Below, piece by piece: positions 59,962 to 64,000 of a stretch of DNA of 64,000 nucleotides. Every line of letters begins with the position of its first letter. Position 1 is the stretch's first letter. This stretch comes from Sialis fuliginosa (lineage: Eukaryota > Arthropoda > Insecta > Megaloptera > Sialidae), in the NCBI GenBank assembly GCA_961205875.1, contig OY540822.1:11162501-11226500 (forward strand), in the 5' to 3' direction. The notes beneath the pieces were generated by a model, which saw only the letters and a program-made list of their open reading frames with translations, was not told where the DNA came from and ran no database searches. Made by a program: the position numbers and the translations under genes.

Positions 59962-61036
59962 TAAATCGAGCACTATTTAAAACAACAAAAGTTCAATTTG
60001 CATTTATTTAAAACATTATATTAAGGATGTATGGCACATACAGTCTGAGTCAAAAATAATGTAAATCTAGATGCAATGAACGATCAAAATCAAATTATGA
60101 ATTATTCACTTTAAATGCTTATAAGAAAGTCAAATTGGTTTATATACTACATAAACTATATTAATACATTTGTTTAAAACCTTATTTCCCATTATTGACT
60201 GTTATTTTAGAATTTTACATTTTATTTGCGTTGATGATACGAACAAATTTTATTCTGAATTCATCGTCAGATATAAAAACAAAAGAAGTTTTTTTTTCAA
60301 TATTTTTCAGCAATAATTATTTTTTCTCTCACAATTTAGTTCTGTATGTATATAATTTTTTTTATGAAACTTGTGTTTTATTGGACTAACCGTAAATACA
60401 CCATTCTGCCATAAGAGCCCATGTTAATTTAAAAAAAATAATACCTTTGAAACTATGTTGTAAAACCTTTTGAAATTTTGTGTGGGTACTTAAGATTTAT
60501 AAAGGAGTAACTTCACCAAATTTCAACTATTTCTCGTTGAAATTAGATACCTGCCATACATCCTTAAAGAAGCAACAAAAGTTCTATTTAATTTTTTTTG
60601 AGATAAATTAAAACCAGAAACAGTATAAACAATATTTAGTTTAGGATTATTTTTATCCAGAAGAAAATAAAATAGGTTGAAGCAATTTTGAATTAATGAG
60701 GATAATATCATTAGCGTGAATGATTTTCAGTATTCAATTCGTGGTTCGTCGCCTTTACTGAAGATGGCGGAAATAGGGAATGAGTGCGGGTGGTTATAGA
60801 GGGTGTATTTAGGGACCCGCGTTTCTGCCAGGTTTTCTTCTCGACCGTCAAAGCCATTTGTGGTCAGTCATGTGGAAATGGAAGCTAGCACCTTGAGGAG
60901 GGGAGCTATGCACCCGTCTTTTGTTTTTAATTTCACCAGGGTTTATGTATTTGAATATACATAGATACAGGGTGATGTTATAAGTCGATCGATTATAACG
61001 TGTTTGTTTTTGTTAACGTGAATAACGTATTGTTTT
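59962..61036. other. Gene-free DNA
   Basis: GC-richer at 60740-60920 (AAGATGGCGGAAATAGGGAA) but without an ORF. Nothing else was recognised. Confidence 0.4.
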
Positions 61037-61250
61037 ACGCCAGATACTGATGTAACGCGCAGTCGGTTTTGCGCGCTAGTGTAAATTTAAAATCAGTATA
61101 TTTCGACACCACGTGGGTTTTGGTATCAAATTATAGATTTTGATAAGATCTACGAGGTACAAGTCAAAACATTTAACCAGTTTTAATGAGTAATAAATTT
61201 AATATTATAAAAAAACAACAACAAAAATTAAATTTTGTATTTCGACGATT
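61037..61250 (+). repeat. Dispersed direct repeat, copy B
   Basis: The partner of 59753-59935, with a ~45 bp insertion before the shared GAGTAATAAATTTAATATTA segment. It runs into the CGACGATTGCGCTTGTAAAT block shared with 55400. Confidence 0.8.
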
Positions 61251-61379
61251 GCGCTTGTAAATATTTTTAAATTAAGTTGAAAAAAATAACAGAGTATTAG
61301 AATATATTCTGTACGGCCTAACGTTTTTAATTTTTTGATTAAAGTTTTTTAAATTGAATAAAAAATAAAAAGTAAATTT

Positions 61380-61536
61380 CGTATTTCCACAATTTTACTT
61401 GTAAATATTACTTCATTATTTTTATATTCGTACAAATCCTAAGAAATAACTATATTATACAATACCAGTCTTTAACCTCACCGCTACGTATTCACGTCAA
61501 TCCCTCGACTGTGCATTCCAACACAGTTACACCCAA
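61380..61536 (-). repeat. Inverted partner of 55257-55440
   Basis: CGCTACGTATTCACGTCAAT and CCCTCGACTGTGCAT are the reverse complement of the segment near 55280. It stops at 61536, where a MITE fragment starts. Confidence 0.82.
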
Positions 61537-61823
61537 GTGCTATGACACAAAAGATATAAAATAAAGAATCGTCAAATTTGAAACAATGTAAAGCAGTTGC
61601 TATAATTAATAAATAAATTATACTAATATTTAGTTTAAATGTCCACCATTTTGACACCTTTTGGCCGATTGTCATCAAATCACGCTGTAAGACGGTTAAA
61701 TGTATATAGATTAATATTCAGAAATGGTAGTAATCAAATATCAACAAATATTTCTAATTCAGTGCATTTAATGAAAAAATAGCCATTACTGGGATCATAT
61801 CCAAGACTGGTGCCAGTATATTA
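61537..61823 (-). mobile_element. MITE family TAAGGTACTGG, copy 9 (reverse, half)
   Basis: Reverse orientation, with the left terminus altered to GGTGCCAGTATATTA. It covers about the first 290 bp of the family consensus and is truncated at the junction with the previous repeat. Confidence 0.88.
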
Positions 61824-62394
61824 TTTTCGTTGTATATAAAACAAGATATTTTGGTTCATGTTATATATAAATAACTGGAGCAACATAGCTCCAGTTTTAT
61901 TTATGAATTTGGCATCCCTGTTTTTTAAAACGAGAAACAAATGAATATATAAAAATACGTTTAAAAGAGGGTATTTATAGGAACGCACTGAAATGCATTT
62001 AATAAATATTCGATATCGGTAAAGAAAATCCATGATCTTCAATTTTCCCCATTTCCCGCTTTTCTTTAATCCCTCTGTCTTTTCCCTGCCACTGTATCAC
62101 TTTCAGCGAAGTGGGTAATATATAATTTTGCTACAGTTTTAGCTTAGAACGTTCATCATTAGTTACATGGGAAATATCAGATATGTTGTAATTCTTTTTA
62201 AATTTATTTTTTAATGAGATTTTTTACCGTGTTAGCAATTTTTAAATTCACCCGAGAAAGTTAATGTATTACGTAAATTAACGGATACGAAAAGTATTTA
62301 TTGTTTTCAAATATTTTTTGGTTTGTTTATTTTCAATTAGCTATTACATATTAGCGTTTTTAATCAATTGTAGTAAGACAGCGTACTTTAATTA
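61824..62394. other. Gene-free DNA
   Basis: TAACTGGAGCAACATAGCTCCAGTTTTA at about 61871-61898 is a short hairpin-like palindrome. No gene was recognised. Confidence 0.4.
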
Positions 62395-62640
62395 TATTAG
62401 AACTAGGGCATAAGACCCGGTGTTACCTGGGGATATAAATTTAATCTGTAATAAACGCGAAGATACCTCTCCGATGATTGTTTTTTTCCAACTTATGAAA
62501 TTTACACAAAATATCCACAAATTATACACCCAAACCTTCCTCGTTAAACAACCATTAGTGAAAACCGGAATAAAATCCGTTCAGTAATTCGGGACTTTGT
62601 TTTTTGGTATGTATAGATGATTTTTGAAATTTTCGATCCG
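62395..62640 (+). mobile_element. Possible RTE-like LINE fragment
   Basis: The stretch from ACTAGGGCATAAGACCCGGT to CCGTTCAGTAATTCGGGACT and ATGTATAGATGATTTTTGAA resembles the 3' portion of insect RTE-like repeats. It has no ORF. Confidence 0.4.
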
Positions 62641-62879
62641 CCCCCTCTCCTATTAGTATTCGGTGACCTCTTCCCCTTTTCGAACGTTTTTATTTTATCT
62701 ATATGTACTATGGGCTTCAGAAGTCGTCTGCCACAACAGATTCTAAAATATTAAGACAAACATCATCGGTTATCTAGGGCGGAGCTTATATAGTAACATT
62801 TTAAATAAAAATACAAATATACGTCCATTTCATTAATTAATTTTATATCAACTTTAACATATTTATATAAATACTAAAA

Positions 62880-63120
62880 TTCGCCACAAAATTTACTTTT
62901 ACAATTTACAATATTTCACATAATAATTTAATCGCACAAATATAATATATGAGTACTATAAACGAAGAGTACTTCTTTATCTAGCAAATGAGTTTCAAAA
63001 TATCTATCTTTGTTTGGTACATGGAGAAATGATTTAAATATTATATTAATAAAATACTAAGTTTATGCTAAGCGAATTTCAATGAAAACTGGACGACCAC
63101 TTCTGCATTTCGCTGTACAA
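62880..63120 (-). repeat. Dispersed repeat, inverted partner of 10420-10640
   Basis: TTCTTTATCTAGCAAATGAG and TGGTACATGGAGAAATGATT are the reverse complement of the segment near 10530. The two copies are 52 kb apart. Confidence 0.8.
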
Positions 63121-63518
63121 AAAAATACATTAATTAATTTTTTTTAAATGGATTTAATATACGACAAATTTCAACAGTCGAAAAAACGTATTTTACATCT
63201 TAAGTCAATTCCTATTTACCTAAAAAATATGGAATTATAAAATGCAATGATAACGGGATGAAAAATATATAACACAAAAATCGATATATTAGTAAAGTGA
63301 AAATTCATACGCACGAGTTATATGGGTCAGTAGTACTACAATCTAGGAGGGGGAAACTGTCGAGGGAAAGTGAATGTAGCATTGTAGGGTTCGGAAAACC
63401 AGGGGAAGAACTTAAAACTTAGGCCGGCTTTCCGAGAAGTGTTCATCTGTTCTATATTAATATTCGTTAGTATGAAATAATATTGTTTTTTTTTTTTTGT
63501 TGTAATAATATAATTTGA

Positions 63519-64000
63519 TAAGGTACTGGCACCAGTCTTGGATATGACCCCAGTAATGGTTATTTTTTAAATTAAATGTATTGAATTAGAAATATTTGAT
63601 TACTACTATTTCTGAATATTAATCTATATACATTTAACTGTCTTACAGCGTGATTTGATGAAAATCGGCCAATAGGTGGACATTTCAACTAATTATTAGT
63701 ATAATTTATTTATTAATTATTATATTATCATAGCAACTGCTTTTGACGATTCTTTCTTTTATATCTTTTGTGTCGTAGTACTTATCATTTTTCTGCGTGT
63801 TCATTACTGGTTTTACTTTATCCATTACTGGAGAAAAAACATGAACAAAATAAAAAGTTATAATTTAAAAAAACAAACTATATTTGCGGACTTTGGTATG
63901 TAATTAAATTGATTAAATAAAGAGTTACTTGTTTTATTAGTAGAATTACAAAAAAGAAGCCCGTCAATCACAAAAACAGTAAACCTTGCTCTTATAGCGG
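63519..64000 (+). mobile_element. MITE family TAAGGTACTGG, copy 10 (cut by window edge)
   Basis: It starts TAAGGTACTGGCACCAG and follows the family order up to CTTGCTCTTATAGCGG at the last base. Only about 20 bp of the right terminus is outside the window. Confidence 0.92.

Overview
This window is animal nuclear DNA, almost certainly from an insect. It is AT-rich and its genes have short introns with GT/AG borders. The tyrosine kinase has the SH2-ankyrin-SH2-kinase layout of Drosophila Shark. Intergenic DNA is packed with short non-autonomous DNA transposons and RTE-like LINE 3' ends of a kind common in moths, butterflies and other insects. The order cannot be fixed from the sequence; Lepidoptera is a guess.

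Layout. (1) 1-8976: a head-to-tail array of a ~3.72 kb unit, about 2.4 copies, nearly identical and continuing off the left edge. Each unit has a GC-richer block with a TATA box, an initiator, a hairpin, a 66-codon ORF and a poly(A) signal. No known function was recognised. A decayed partial copy follows to about 9430. (2) 12.1-35.4 kb: a gene cluster rebuilt here exon by exon with reading frame kept across every junction. It holds shark-like kinase (+, 8 exons, 754 aa), SRP54 (+, 7 exons, 505 aa), SCPX/SCP2 thiolase (-, 9 exons, 546 aa, ending AKL), a USP8-like deubiquitinase (+, 15 exons, 703 aa), a C2H2 zinc-finger protein (+, 3 exons, 739 aa) and Integrator subunit 12 (-, 5 exons, 284 aa). 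(3) 35.4-64 kb: no convincing gene, filled with transposon remnants, tandem repeats and G-runs.

The genes are mostly housekeeping: signalling, co-translational targeting, peroxisomal sterol/fatty-acid metabolism, endosomal deubiquitination and snRNA/Pol II processing. They do not form one pathway. SRP54 and SCPX converge, SCPX and USP8 diverge across 1.1 kb, and the zinc-finger gene and INTS12 converge.

The main unexplained items are: the array's compact transcription-unit-like module, whose differences between copies 1 and 2 cluster in the small ORF; a ~500 bp MITE family with ends TAAGGTACTGGCACCAG present about ten times in the last 27 kb; four short elements with 8-bp target-site duplications (hAT type); several TTAA-flanked elements; and a 423 bp near-complete foldback in a shark intron. 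All coordinates, splice sites and repeats were read by eye; no similarity search was run.
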